A stretch of DNA of 64,000 nt, taken from the NCBI GenBank assembly GCA_027946555.1, contig JAPEVC010000086.1:1-64000 (forward strand), given 5' to 3'. Of this stretch, positions 21,373 through 31,592 are shown piece by piece. Each line of letters starts with the position of its first letter. The first letter of the stretch is position 1. Position numbers and translations under genes: made by a program. The notes beneath the pieces are model-generated. The model did no database searches, was not told where the DNA came from, and saw only the letters and a program-made list of their open reading frames with translations. This DNA comes from Gnomoniopsis sp. IMI 355080 (taxonomy: Eukaryota; Ascomycota; Sordariomycetes; Diaporthales; Gnomoniaceae).

Positions 21373-22868
21373 ATCATAGTTTTGCTTCTAGCACTACCAT
21401 ATGTGATTATTTATCCTAGCCTTGACTACAAACGCCAATAATAAATGGATTAGTTCTGCCCCCGCTAAGTGGATTGGCAGACTCCGTACATACCTTAGTC
21501 TTACTGAATGGCGTGGCCGAAACCAAAATACTTGCGGCCAACCGCTCGAATTTCGATGCTTCGATATTGACCGTCTCTATTCGTCTGCTCTTTATATTCA
21601 AGGAGCTCGACGACACTTATGCGCCCAAATTCATCGATAATGCTCGGGAGGGGCCCGGTACCAGCTTGCAGGTAGCAATGGGAAGCCCCTATGCGACTAC
21701 ATACATAAAGAACCGAGTTGATACCTATAATCTCGCGGTTAAGGCTCTGCCAGTTTATTCGTGCTTACGTCAAACCACCCCCAGCCCGAGATATGCGAGT
21801 TGATGGAGAATCATTCCAGGGTTCTCAGCGAGAAGCTCATTCACTTCTGGGACTTTATCAGGGAAAGTGCCGCTTTTTCAGGGTAATTTATCAAGCGGGA
21901 GGACATTATCGTCAACTTTATATCACTTCTCCTATAGCTGCGATTAATGAGTTAGTGATATAGCATAGACTGTGCCTCTGGGAGAGAAAATGCCTATCCT
22001 ACGATTTACGGTCCGCGCTGCGATAACACCGAGAACGTTTAACGGGGAAAAGGCGAAGAAGGTTCTGAGCTATACGCCGGAGATAATATTGCTAGAAATC
22101 CTGACGAGGACCTGATAATAATTTCGGGAAAATAAAGTAAAGTCACTCGGGACCAAGAAGGTTATATGAGTCTTTTCTTGCATTTTGTCAAACAATCTTC
22201 CCTTAACAAGAAACCCCAGAACGTATCACTCCCGACCCAGGCCCCTCATGATCATGAAAGACTTGACAAAGCTTTGCTTCGGGCACCTCAACAGCGGAAC
22301 GACACTGCATAAACAGGACTACCTAGTACGAGTCCTTCCGGCAACCATAATCACGCCATTCAGATGAATCTTGAGAGTTGTCTCCACTGCATCTTTTTCA
22401 GGCTCCATTTTCCGTCACCTTCCGATTCCGAGCTGGAAGGATTCGCAGTTGTAATCTTCTTCCCCGCTGCTCTAAGCCTACTTGGCAAAAGATTAGAACC
22501 TCAGCGAGATCATATACGGTTGCAAGGGTGGCTTACACCGTATAGGTATGAAGGACCTGGTCATTATCCATAATCAATGTAATATTCTCCCTGATAATAG
22601 ATGCAGGACATGCGTGCCTACGTGTATATGTGGGTCTAGTTCTATGATCAATTGGTTCGGCTTGAAAACCGGGAGATGATGAGTGCATATTATGCCAGAA
22701 AGCATTATTTTAAGCGGAAGATATTTCATATAATGAACGGGCAGACATAGCGGTATTGTTTCCCTGAAAACTCGGTGTGTTGACCGTCTGAGCAGTAGAC
22801 CGCCGGTTTAATATTCAACACAAATACTTACAGCAAGTCACTAACTAGGTATAGCGCCTTGGAAAACA

Positions 22869-24977
22869 ATGGATGTGCTAAAGGAGCTCTGGGAGCTGGG
22901 CGAGTGCGAGCCAAAGTGCTGCCATTGTGGGAAGTTGATCGCAAATAACGACGTCCTCGCCAGAACATTTTCAGTGCAGCACAGCAACGATGGCGAGCGC
23001 GAACGAGACACAGAACTCCAGGGGCTTTCGAAGCAAATCGCGGTGCCGTCTCTATCAAGCAGAATACTGCTTCACGACAGGCATCTGCAATGTTTACACG
23101 AAACAACCAAGTATGTCGCCGTCTCGCACGTCTGGGACCGGAGCATTGCGGAATTGCAAGCGGAATACTGGAAGGATCCCGAGCTCAATGAACACGACGT
23201 CAATAAGGTAGCCTGTATCGCTAGGGAGGTGCCGGTGCGAGTCTACATGGGGCTCACCAAGGCGGACAGCGCGAGCAATAACACACAACATACCCACGCA
23301 GCGTCCTCAAAGACCTTGGAGGTCTGGCATGACTACGTCAGCGTGCCACAATGGCACAAAACCTTCAAGGGCCGTATTCTCACCAACATCCCCAGCATAT
23401 ACAAACACGCCGACTTCGTGGTGGTGTACATGTCGGACTTGCAGCCTTCCTCCGTGTACGCGATGCGCGAAGGCTCCAAGATCGAGGATCGCATCCGCGG
23501 AATTACTGACGTGTGCAATACCATGTGGTTTAGGCGCATGTGGACAGCGATGGAGTGCGTACGAGCTAGCCGGCTCCGGCCCATGCTGGCGGATTTCTCC
23601 ATGCCCTATGGACCCGAGCTCACAGAAGACGGCAACAATCATGGCTGGGGAGAATGGGTGCCGTTCTTTCACGAGGCGCACCTCCGATGGCAAAAAGAGC
23701 GAAACCTGGAGCAAGCCCGCACGGGCTCTGTCACGGGCGCGCAGGTCCAGGACCGCATGACGAACATAGCCATGCCGGGCCGAAATCTCCTGCCGCACAT
23801 GCTGGGTAACCTTGGTCCAGTGCGCGCATTATTTGTGCAAGGACGTAGGAGGGTGCCATTTGCAGAATGCTTTATCCTCATTTCTCAGAGGTAGGTTACC
23901 AATTTGCCGGACTTTGTGACGGCACTTCTAGGTCTCACGGAGGATGTGGTGGACGACATGGCCGCCATACCCATGGACAAGCCTCAGCAGGCCGCAACTG
24001 CTATCGCGAGGGCGTGTATGCGGAAGGGGGACCTCAGCCCACTGCTTATGCTGCCAAAGGACAGAGATCAGAATTACTCTAATCCTCACGCAGGGTTCAA
24101 CGAGTTCGGACTGTTTGGCCTCAACCCGGAAGTGTCTGGCCCGAAGGAGTGCAAGATGTCCGGGGGAAATCCAGTGATAAGAGCGGAGAGGATTGGAACC
24201 GTAACGTTGGCGAAGAGACTATGGAAGCAATCGACGAAGCAGACCTTTCACGAACTCGCGAGGATGGTTCTCGGCTTTACGGGGCCTAATGACATCGACG
24301 CGTTTGTCGAGACCATTTGCTGCCACTTCTTCGGCGAGAAGCTTGAATTCGCGCAAGAGCATCTCGCGCACGAGTCGACCAGGAAACAGCTTCGGCAGAA
24401 GCTGACGGAGCTATACAACGAATTCCCGGATGTACAGAGGAAGAATATCACGGATTCCATCGCTAGCATACTGTCACTGGATCAACCGCATCCCGAAGGA
24501 ATATCGGCAAATCTATGGAGCCCAATCGACTTCAGTAAGTGTATTTCCACGCTACGTCGACCTTTCTACAGCCTTCCCTCCAAGATGATTGCCATAGCTA
24601 ATTTGGCTGTGCCTTTACAAGTGCATCACCACGGGAGGATTATGCATGGGGCCGATGAAAGAGCCTTGGCCAGCGTACGGTGCGAAATATGCCACAGAGA
24701 CTTCCTCCTGCAGGTCGCTCTAATACTACGTAACAATGCGAGCCCATCTGCCGTCCTAGGCGCCGCGGCGTATCGCGTGCCGGGACTAAGGTACGAGCTC
24801 ACGCTCCCCGGAGGGACAGGCTGGCTTATAAAGGACGGGCGTATCATGGCGCGGTTCCTCTGGGCCCAGAAAACGTGTATGTGTGAGAATATACAGGAGG
24901 TCGAGGTTCCGTTCCCGGATGATTGGATTGCGAAACCCGTGCCCAACGAGACTCCTTATGGGCGTGCAAATAGTTGA
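22869..24977 (+). pseudogene. HET-domain protein interrupted by one in-frame TAG
   Basis: Relative of heterokaryon-incompatibility (HET) proteins, which trigger cell death on non-self recognition. One frame runs for 703 codons, broken only by TAG at 23892-23894 (codon 342). HET-like landmarks before the stop are YVAVSHVWDR (about residue 78), EVWHDYVSVPQW (about 153), IPSIYKHADFVVVYMS (about 175) and MWFRRMWTAMECVRASRL. An N-terminal CxxC (CCHCGKL) is present. After the stop the same frame continues with LPDFVTALLGLTEDVV and about 340 more codons. Alternatively, an in-phase 126-nt intron (23806-23931, GTAACC to CTAG) would remove the stop. I find that less likely, because the removed part (for example VPFAECFILISQR) itself looks coding. 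The start at 22869 is in a good ATG context. Flanked by two copies of a diverged repeat. Confidence 0.72.
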
Positions 24978-25283
24978 GGTGGAGCCAGGGCGGTCGAATT
25001 TCAAGTTTGGGTGTTGCCTTGTCATGGAAGATACCTAGGTATACGTTACACAATCTCCTCGTAGAAGTAGGATTAGTATATAATAACCTAAGCTTCAATG
25101 CTCGAGCCAGGCATGGACGCTCTTGGAAGCCAATATTCGCATCCGGCATACGGTGTCCCTACGAAGAGCAAGACTCAAGAGTCCTTACTACATCAGCCAC
25201 TCCTCCGTGAGATCCAGGTATGAGAATTATTCAGTCATTTCAGTCAGTACCCTGACTAAAACTGGAAAATTATCTTTACAATT

Positions 25284-25299
25284 ATAGGGTTAACCCTAT
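25284..25299. repeat. Perfect 16-bp palindrome with telomere-like halves
   Basis: ATAGGGTTAACCCTAT, a perfect palindrome whose halves contain AGGGTT and AACCCT. A single copy of each half is far too little to call an interstitial telomere; noted as a structure only. Confidence 0.7.
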
Positions 25300-25373
25300 C
25301 GATAGTAGACCGTGGAATCAATATAATGGATTCCTATAATAATCCTACCTCAACTCAGCTGAATACTCGTTTC

Positions 25374-25401
25374 CTATAATTAAATATAGCCTTAATTATA
25401 G
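25374..25401. repeat. AT-rich inverted repeat
   Basis: Arms CTATAATTA (25374-25382) and TAATTATAG (25393-25401) are exact inverted complements separated by 10 nt. A related TTCCTATAAT occurs at 25331 and again at 25371. Such AT-rich inverted repeats are common in decayed transposon DNA of fungi. Confidence 0.6.
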
Positions 25402-25518
25402 CACGCCTATATAAGCTTCCCGGTCTGCGGCGGACCGAGTATAGAAGAGAGGTTGCGGGGGGGGGGAAGCCCCTGCGAAGAGAGAAGCTTGCATTCAGAG
25501 ACTCTACAGTCTCCTATT

Positions 25519-25638
25519 ACCGACGAGTCGTCATCCAAAAGCGAATCTTCGATACTGATATGTAGCTCAGGTATGCCACGGGCTTGAAAACTGAGCCACT
25601 TCGATGTAGCTCCCGAGTGAAGGAAGTTCTGCATCATT
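25519..25638. repeat. Diverged repeat, copy B (right of HET gene)
   Basis: Partner of the copy at 21251-21372, same orientation, about 4.3 kb apart, with the broken HET gene between them. On the minus strand it encodes LHSGATSKWLSFQARGIPEL followed by SIEDSLLDDDSSVIGD, the better-preserved version of the two. No known domain was recognised. Confidence 0.65.
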
Positions 25639-25972
25639 GTCCCTCGGAGAGATGCAAGTTGAGCAGACCGCATGACAATTTATTCTCTTACTCTCAACGC
25701 AGGAACTGGAGGTTGTATTGCTTTCAAGACGTCTCCTTTGATTTACTCCGCATCAGGTTTTTCAATAGCAGAATTCAAGCATTTGCAGTGGCAAACCATT
25801 AGAGTAGATCAAATCTTTCAACTTAAGCTTGATAATCGCACAAAAAATGGTGAGCCTCATTGAAAAACTACAGAACACGCCAATTTCCAACCGGTTTGAG
25901 CATTTTCACCGAGAATGTTACCTCACAATGGACTGGATGCCATATGTTCATTCGTGTCCCACCATCTTGTGC

Positions 25973-26730
25973 TCAGTCTGCAAAGAGCGCGCCGCCGCTG
26001 AGTATGCCAGCCAAATACGGGGCCGTAATACCAAGCAAGGTCAGCATATCGACTGCAAGTCTCCCGCATGCACTTTGACTTGTTACCGACCCCGTTGAGG
26101 TTGCTTTCGCTGTGGAATTGGAAGCAAACAGTGTGGAATTGGTTCCATTGCGGCTCAGTGGTGTCTGGTCGCCACCATGTGCGGCCCCAGAGCCAGTGGC
26201 CATCGGAGCTGTGGTGCCAATGGTGACCGAGTGAGCAGCAACAAATTTTCCGAGGCATTCGTTCGCGGTTGTGCCGTTGGAGCAGCAAAGGGTTTGGCTG
26301 AGCTGCCCTGGGTAGCAGTAGTACCCAGCAGCACAAGAATTGCCCCTCCCATCTGGGCAACAAGTGGCGCCGGCTGAGGGATCGTAGCAATAAAGCTGAT
26401 TCGAGTTCGTGCTATCGCATTTGGTGGACCCACCACCACACTATGAGCATATTAGTCTCAATTTTTAGAGATAAAATGGAGAGCGACGCTTCGCAGGGTC
26501 TTTGGGGAAAGGATGGATAAACTGACAGCTTCTTGGCATGTTGTACCGCCACCGGTGCACTGGGCCTGATTAGGGTGGTAATGTTGAGAAGTACTGCGGG
26601 CTACAAATTTGTAGCTCTGATGGATCGATCCGAAATTTCTGTCACTTTCGCTTAGGCTACCAATTGCGTGGATTGGTTTGGCTGTGACCGCGAGAAGCGC
26701 TGCGAGGAAAACGTCTTTCGCATGGACCAT
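25973..26730 (-). CDS. Cys-rich secreted protein with probable GPI anchor
   Basis: Predicted cell-surface protein of unknown function. Two exons, 26730-26527 and 26440-25973, joined in phase 0 (GTCAGT donor, CATAG acceptor), give 223 residues. Residues 1 to about 22 form a signal peptide (VFLAALLAVTA). The middle is rich in cysteines with pairs and repeated spacing: CTGGGTTC, CGGGSTKC, YCYDPSAGATCC, SCAAGYYC, LCCSNG. A Ser/Thr/Asn-rich linker follows. The C-terminus is hydrophobic (LTLLGITAPYLAGILSGGAL), as in GPI-anchor signals. The cysteine block resembles uncharacterised ascomycete proteins often labelled CRoW-domain proteins, and that label carries no known function. The exon join puts two CxGGGxT repeats side by side, which supports it. 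Confidence 0.78.
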
Positions 26731-27738
26731 GTTGTGTACGTTTGGGTGGTGAACTTTGGCTACTGCTCGAAAATGAGATATTTTGAAAGGAAGCTTGAAC
26801 GGGTGTCCAGAAATTCAATCAAGAACATGCAGAGTCGGGGGAAAGATATACTCTTTTCCAGCATGTGCTGTTTTAGGAAAGACATTGGCAACAACGAGAA
26901 AGGTTGGCTCGGGACGAGTATAACAGGACGTTATTAGATGCGCAATCGATTGGAGATCATGAAATTGATTCTCGGTCAACAATGTGCCTTGAAACAAACA
27001 GTTTGGTCGTGACCACCGCGGCCGCGGCAAACTTGTGAGCCTTGGGTCGCTCAGAGAGCAGTCCTACCTATCATGCCAACAGCCGCTTGGCTTCCAACAT
27101 TTACACTTTGGTTTCAAGACTCCAGCCGGGCTCAGAAAACCAAATTATTGAAATTAGAAACCGAAACCGTCATTAACAAGATTTCATATCATAATTACCT
27201 ATCAGTAACGGCTCATGGCCACGATCGACAGGGCCAGGCGGCCTGCATTGAGGTTGCATTGCGGCTCAGCCATACATCCTCAGTCAAAACGAAAATAGCT
27301 TCAAACTGTTCAATACATGGCCATAATCCTTGCAGAAAGTTCAAATAGAGCCGGAAAAGTAACTCTAAGGTTTCGTCAACGAATCCAGGTCGGTCGACGT
27401 AAAGCCTGCCCAGGTCTTCACTCGGGAGATGAGCCCCTGTTATGCTGCATCAACGACGAAAGTTCCATTTTGAGCGTGAAGCATACTATCTAGGTGTGAT
27501 TTCTATATGATTTTCTTCTCGAGCAAGGTCACTCGACTTCGTGGCCTTTAGTAGGCGCGCATGACATTTGACTAGCTTCGATCTAGATTTGAAAAAGGCT
27601 TGCCAGCCTTCTCAGCGAGTTGGTTGCTGAGATCTTTAATAAGGTAACACGAACGTCATTCGAAAATAGATTATTATTCACAATGCAGATATATACAAGT
27701 GTCCGCTCAAATGGTTGTCATCCCGTAACACGTTCCGA
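26731..27738. other. Intergenic region between GPI protein and sugar transporter
   Basis: About 1 kb that contains the promoter of the GPI-protein gene and the 3' flank of the transporter. The open frames present (up to 91 codons) have no supporting motifs. Confidence 0.5.
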
Positions 27739-29432
27739 TCATATAGGGCCTCGATCTAACAAGCTCAGCCAACCGTACAGACACTGAAACCATACTTCTA
27801 AATGCTTGGAACTTGGAGCTCCCTTCCCATCAACGCTGTCCGTAGCACCGAGGCTCCGTGCCTGTGCCTCGCGAGCCAGATCGCCAATAGTGCCGTGCTC
27901 GTCCTGGTATCCGATCTTCGACTCACGGAACCCATCGAGCTCCCGCTTGTAGACCGTGTTCAGAAAGATGGGATACACAAAGGATACAAAGAACCCGGTA
28001 AGAGGTACGCACATTCCAATGTGGTAGCCTTTGTGATCAGCCAACAGACCCGTGAGCGAAGGAAAGAGAGCTCCTCCGCAGATCGAGGCGATAATGTATG
28101 AGCTGCCGCGCTTGGTGTGACGACCAAGACCCCTGATAGAAAGGGTGAAGATCAGGGGGAAAACGCAGCTCTCAAAGAAGAGCACCAGGCACAAGAAGGC
28201 GACACCGGCCTCACCGTGAAATCCAATAGCCAGGCAAATGAAGATCATGACGCCGGTCATGAAAACGCCCAGAACAATTCTTGGCTTCACGTACATCATC
28301 AAGCCCGCGGCAGCAAATCGTCCAATCGCGAAGACACCTTGTCCGATGGCATATCGATCGCTTCCTTGTGCGGCAGTAAGACCAGCGGACTCGACGCAGT
28401 AGTTTATGAAGTTGCTCGCCACTCCAACCTGCGCTCCGACATAGCAGAATTGCGCTGCAACGCCAAAGAAAAGCTTGTACTGCTTGCGAATGGGTTTGTC
28501 TTCATAGCCTGTCAGACCAGAAGACTGCTCAGCTTGCAGCTCCATATCTGCGTCAGTGACTTCAGGAATTGGGGAGAAGCTAGGGAATATTATCACCAAT
28601 AGCCTCGTCGAAGGAGACCGTTCACGCCTCCTTGGTGGCCGGGACCCGGGGAGAGGGGGAGGAAACGAGGCCTACTGACAAGAAGACAACAGCCAAGACA
28701 AACACAAAGACTGCGAAGCCCAAATATGTCCATTGAACTTTGGAAATATCGCTGGGCTCCGTGTTGCTGAAGAAAACGCGAGAAGCAAGGAGCGGTGCCA
28801 CCACGGAGCCGACAGCCTGGAAGGACTGTGACAGTTCCAGACGGAATTCCGAGAGTCGAGGAGGTCCGCATGTCGCGATGAAGGGATTCGCCGATGTTTC
28901 TAATGTGCTCAGACCACTACCTACGATAAAAAGGCTTCCACAGAACCCTCCAAAGGACCTGTAAACGGCAGAAGGCCAAAACATCAACGCACCAACACCG
29001 TAAAGGCAAAGGCCCGTGATGAACGTCCATCTGTACCCAAACTCTCGGACTATCCAGCCAGAGTATGTTAAGGGACCAATGAAATATGCGCCAAAGTATG
29101 CAGCTTGCAGACCTGTGTGGACAAAGTCAGTTCCCAGACTCGAGATTGAACGTGAGGAAAGGCACCTCACCTCCGGCCTTGGCCGCCGTGATGTTGAGAG
29201 CGGTTTGGAATTTTGCGTTTAGGACGTCGAGAAGACCGTATGCGAAGCCCCAAAGGAAGAAGAGGATTGTGACGAGGGTGATAGGCAAAACCGACTGCTT
29301 GACAGTAAGAGCAGAGGCCCCCGTCAAGCCGCGGTTCGACACGGCCTTCTCCCGAGTATTGACTTCATTGTTGGAGGGGTTGCGCTGCTCGTGAATTTCG
29401 TCAGGAGTGTGCTCCTCACTCTTCTTGAACAT
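27739..29432 (-). CDS. MFS sugar transporter, fucose-permease (FHS) type
   Basis: Major facilitator of the fucose/glucose-galactose:H+ symporter group, plasma membrane. Three exons, 29432-29171, 29112-28680 and 28579-27739, give 511 residues. The first membrane segment carries the FHS hallmark FFLWGFAYGLLDVLNAKFQ. Exon 2 starts LQAAYFGAYFIGPLTYSGWI and includes GLSTLETSANPFI, also typical. Exon 3 begins SPIPEVTDADM, then QYKLFFGVAAQFCYVGAQVG and a second six-helix half. Exon 2 was ended at a GTCAGT donor rather than the adjacent GTAGGC, because only that keeps phase and gives LAVVFFFSPIPEV. An ATG at 29432 is used because the upstream open part has none. The last 20 residues look atypical, so the 3' end is less certain. 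Confidence 0.87.
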
Positions 29433-31592
29433 CTTGTTCTTGATGTTCTGGGTGCAGCTCTCCAACTAGAGCCCAGTGAATTGTCCAGAGTATCCTCCGC
29501 CCTGAGGTTTCCAGAGGCTGAAGTTTGAAAGAGTCTTTCTCACTCCGGTAAAGATATAGCGGAGAAGTTGATCTCGCCTCAACGTCGAGAGAGTCGGCTC
29601 GTCGAGTCGTCGCCGACATCTTATATCTATTATAGGCCAACGCCGACGTGGCTCATCGCCTGCCAAGCCATAAGTCGTCTGCTCCATCCCATCTAACACA
29701 ACTCATAATGTTGTCTAACTTGTGTCGGCCACGCCACTGGAAGACGTTGTATGAAAGAGGCTCTAGTCGAGGTCCTATATCTCTTGGCTGCAGGACAAAT
29801 TCGGCAAAGACGCCGCTAGCTTGCAAGCTTAGTGGCATGCCGCCCATCCCTTGAAGAGCCTTATTCTAACGAACTTCGCCTTGGCTTCTTTTGGTAAAGA
29901 AGGTGGCGACCATGATTCGAATGTCATTCATCAGGCGACGTACAGGGACCCTGCACCTGCGGCAGGCTCTGGTATGCAGACAAGTGCAGTATCCGCTCCC
30001 TTGGGTCCCTCTGTCTCTCAACTCCCGAGGTCCCAAGCTGTCTTCCAGCGCACAGACATGGCGAGAAGCTTTTCGTGCACCACCGAGGGCGTTTGATACT
30101 TCTGAGTAGGCCGCTTGAATTGCTGCTGGTTCTGGGGCCCCGGATTGTGAGATTGTTCGAAGTGTGGATGAAGATGGCAAGATCTGAGGAGACGCCGAAG
30201 TTTCGACCAAGAATGAGACTGCGACTTTCTTAGCAGTAGAACTACTTCTGTTTCGCGGGCTATCGATGGCGGCTTAATGTTTAACGAGTCTTGAGAGGAA
30301 AGTAATCTCGACATATCGTGCCACGTGAAGACGACATCACCAGCTGCACTCCGGCGGGAACGTAGCAGCTTCCACAAGATGAGAGACACTAGCATGGGAA
30401 TGACCCGCTCCCCTGGATATGTCCTCAGACGCACTATACTCTATATAACTTTCTCTGGTATTACACAGGCGTCAGGCGTATCCCTTCACGGTGCTTTTGC
30501 CCAGGCTGCTCCAGGCTCGGTTGCCCACGTCTCGATCCAGACACATGTGAAAAGGGAAATTAGCTTTGCTCGAAGCCAGTATATATAGCGATCACTGAAA
30601 GCGTTGCCGCGCGTCCCATATAGCTTCCTTCGCACCCTCGATACCCAGCACGCTTACATTCAACACAACAGTCTTTCCCCAAGTTGAATTAGACCAACAA
30701 GCTATATATGCCCCCCTAAGCATCAAGGTGAGGAAAAGTGATGGCGTCGTCAACAGCCGTGTGGCAGCAAACGCCACTTCAACGGCATCATGGGCGAGAC
30801 AAGCGCTTCGGCGGCTAGTCCGTGGAGCGTCGAACCGTGGCTTGGCTGGCCAAGCTTGAGCGAGCTAATCATACGCGAGACAGCTCAACTGCTTCAGAAT
30901 CCCCGAGGTGACGCCGTCAGCAGATTAGGGGTTCTCAGATGACATCGTGGCAGCGAATATGATCCTATTATGGATAGGGTACTCACTATCGCTAAGAGAG
31001 CGCTTCAAGGACTCGTTTTCTATGCTTGTTTAAGCTTCAGACGAGTGTACGACCTGATCGCCTCCATCTTCTAACTCCTGACCACCGTGTATGATATGAA
31101 TCAACGATTACATTGAGAAACGAGCCGCTATCGTACAAGGCACACTGTTCAGTATCTATACACGTAAGCAATTATAATAGGTAATGAAAACACAGACACT
31201 AGAGTGTGCTCCCAAGAACGATTCTGAGCGCCTACATCTCTTGCCAATAACAATGCACCTTCTTGGAAATTAGCTTGGTGTCCTTCATGCCCCCCAAAAA
31301 GTGCGCTCGTTTATTTCCCAATGGACCAAGGCTCGCCATCCCGCCAGGTTACTGCCAGCTTGACATAGGGCTGGACACCGGTGGCCCTCGCAGCAACTCG
31401 TGTCAGACGACCGACTGGTGCCGCTGGAGGTTCCTTCAAGGTAGGTCTCGGCTTTTTGAGTCTCTTTGCCTCGACTTCCCTGTAAGGCCGTCCTCTACAG
31501 GCTAATGCCAGGGTGTGGCACGGCGCTGCTCTCATTCTGGCCAAGTCTTCAGGCTCAAACTCCGATATAGAAGAGTCCAATGTGCGAGCATC
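29433..31592. other. 2.2-kb gene-free region
   Basis: Between the sugar transporter (5' end) and the BTB-bromodomain gene (3' end). Open frames reach about 138 codons but have no motifs or plausible exon partners. The last 280 nt (31313-31592) continue the frame of the BTB-bromodomain gene beyond its stop. Confidence 0.5.

Larger units (their letters stand above)
20738..22868. other. Gene-poor region upstream of the broken HET gene
   Basis: About 2.1 kb with only short, frame-shifted open stretches on both strands and a higher A/T share than the flanks. It contains a small tandem GGACTCC repeat at about 21175 and one copy of a diverged repeat (21251-21372). Several short peptides look protein-like but cannot be joined into a gene, which suggests decayed sequence. 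No complete gene is supported. Confidence 0.5.
24978..25972. other. AT-rich gene-free region right of the HET gene
   Basis: About 1 kb without a supported gene. It holds a CCTAGGTA element (25034), an AT-rich patch with inverted repeats (25240-25430), a run of nine to ten G (about 25459) and copy B of the diverged repeat (25519-25638). Confidence 0.55.

Noticed and set aside
25284..25299. Interstitial telomere repeat
   Set aside because: Only one AGGGTT and one AACCCT unit, forming a palindrome; no array.
25459..25470. Homopolymer G run, and the C run at about 49260, as functional elements
   Set aside because: Isolated homopolymers of this kind are common in fungal intergenic DNA and have no supporting context.
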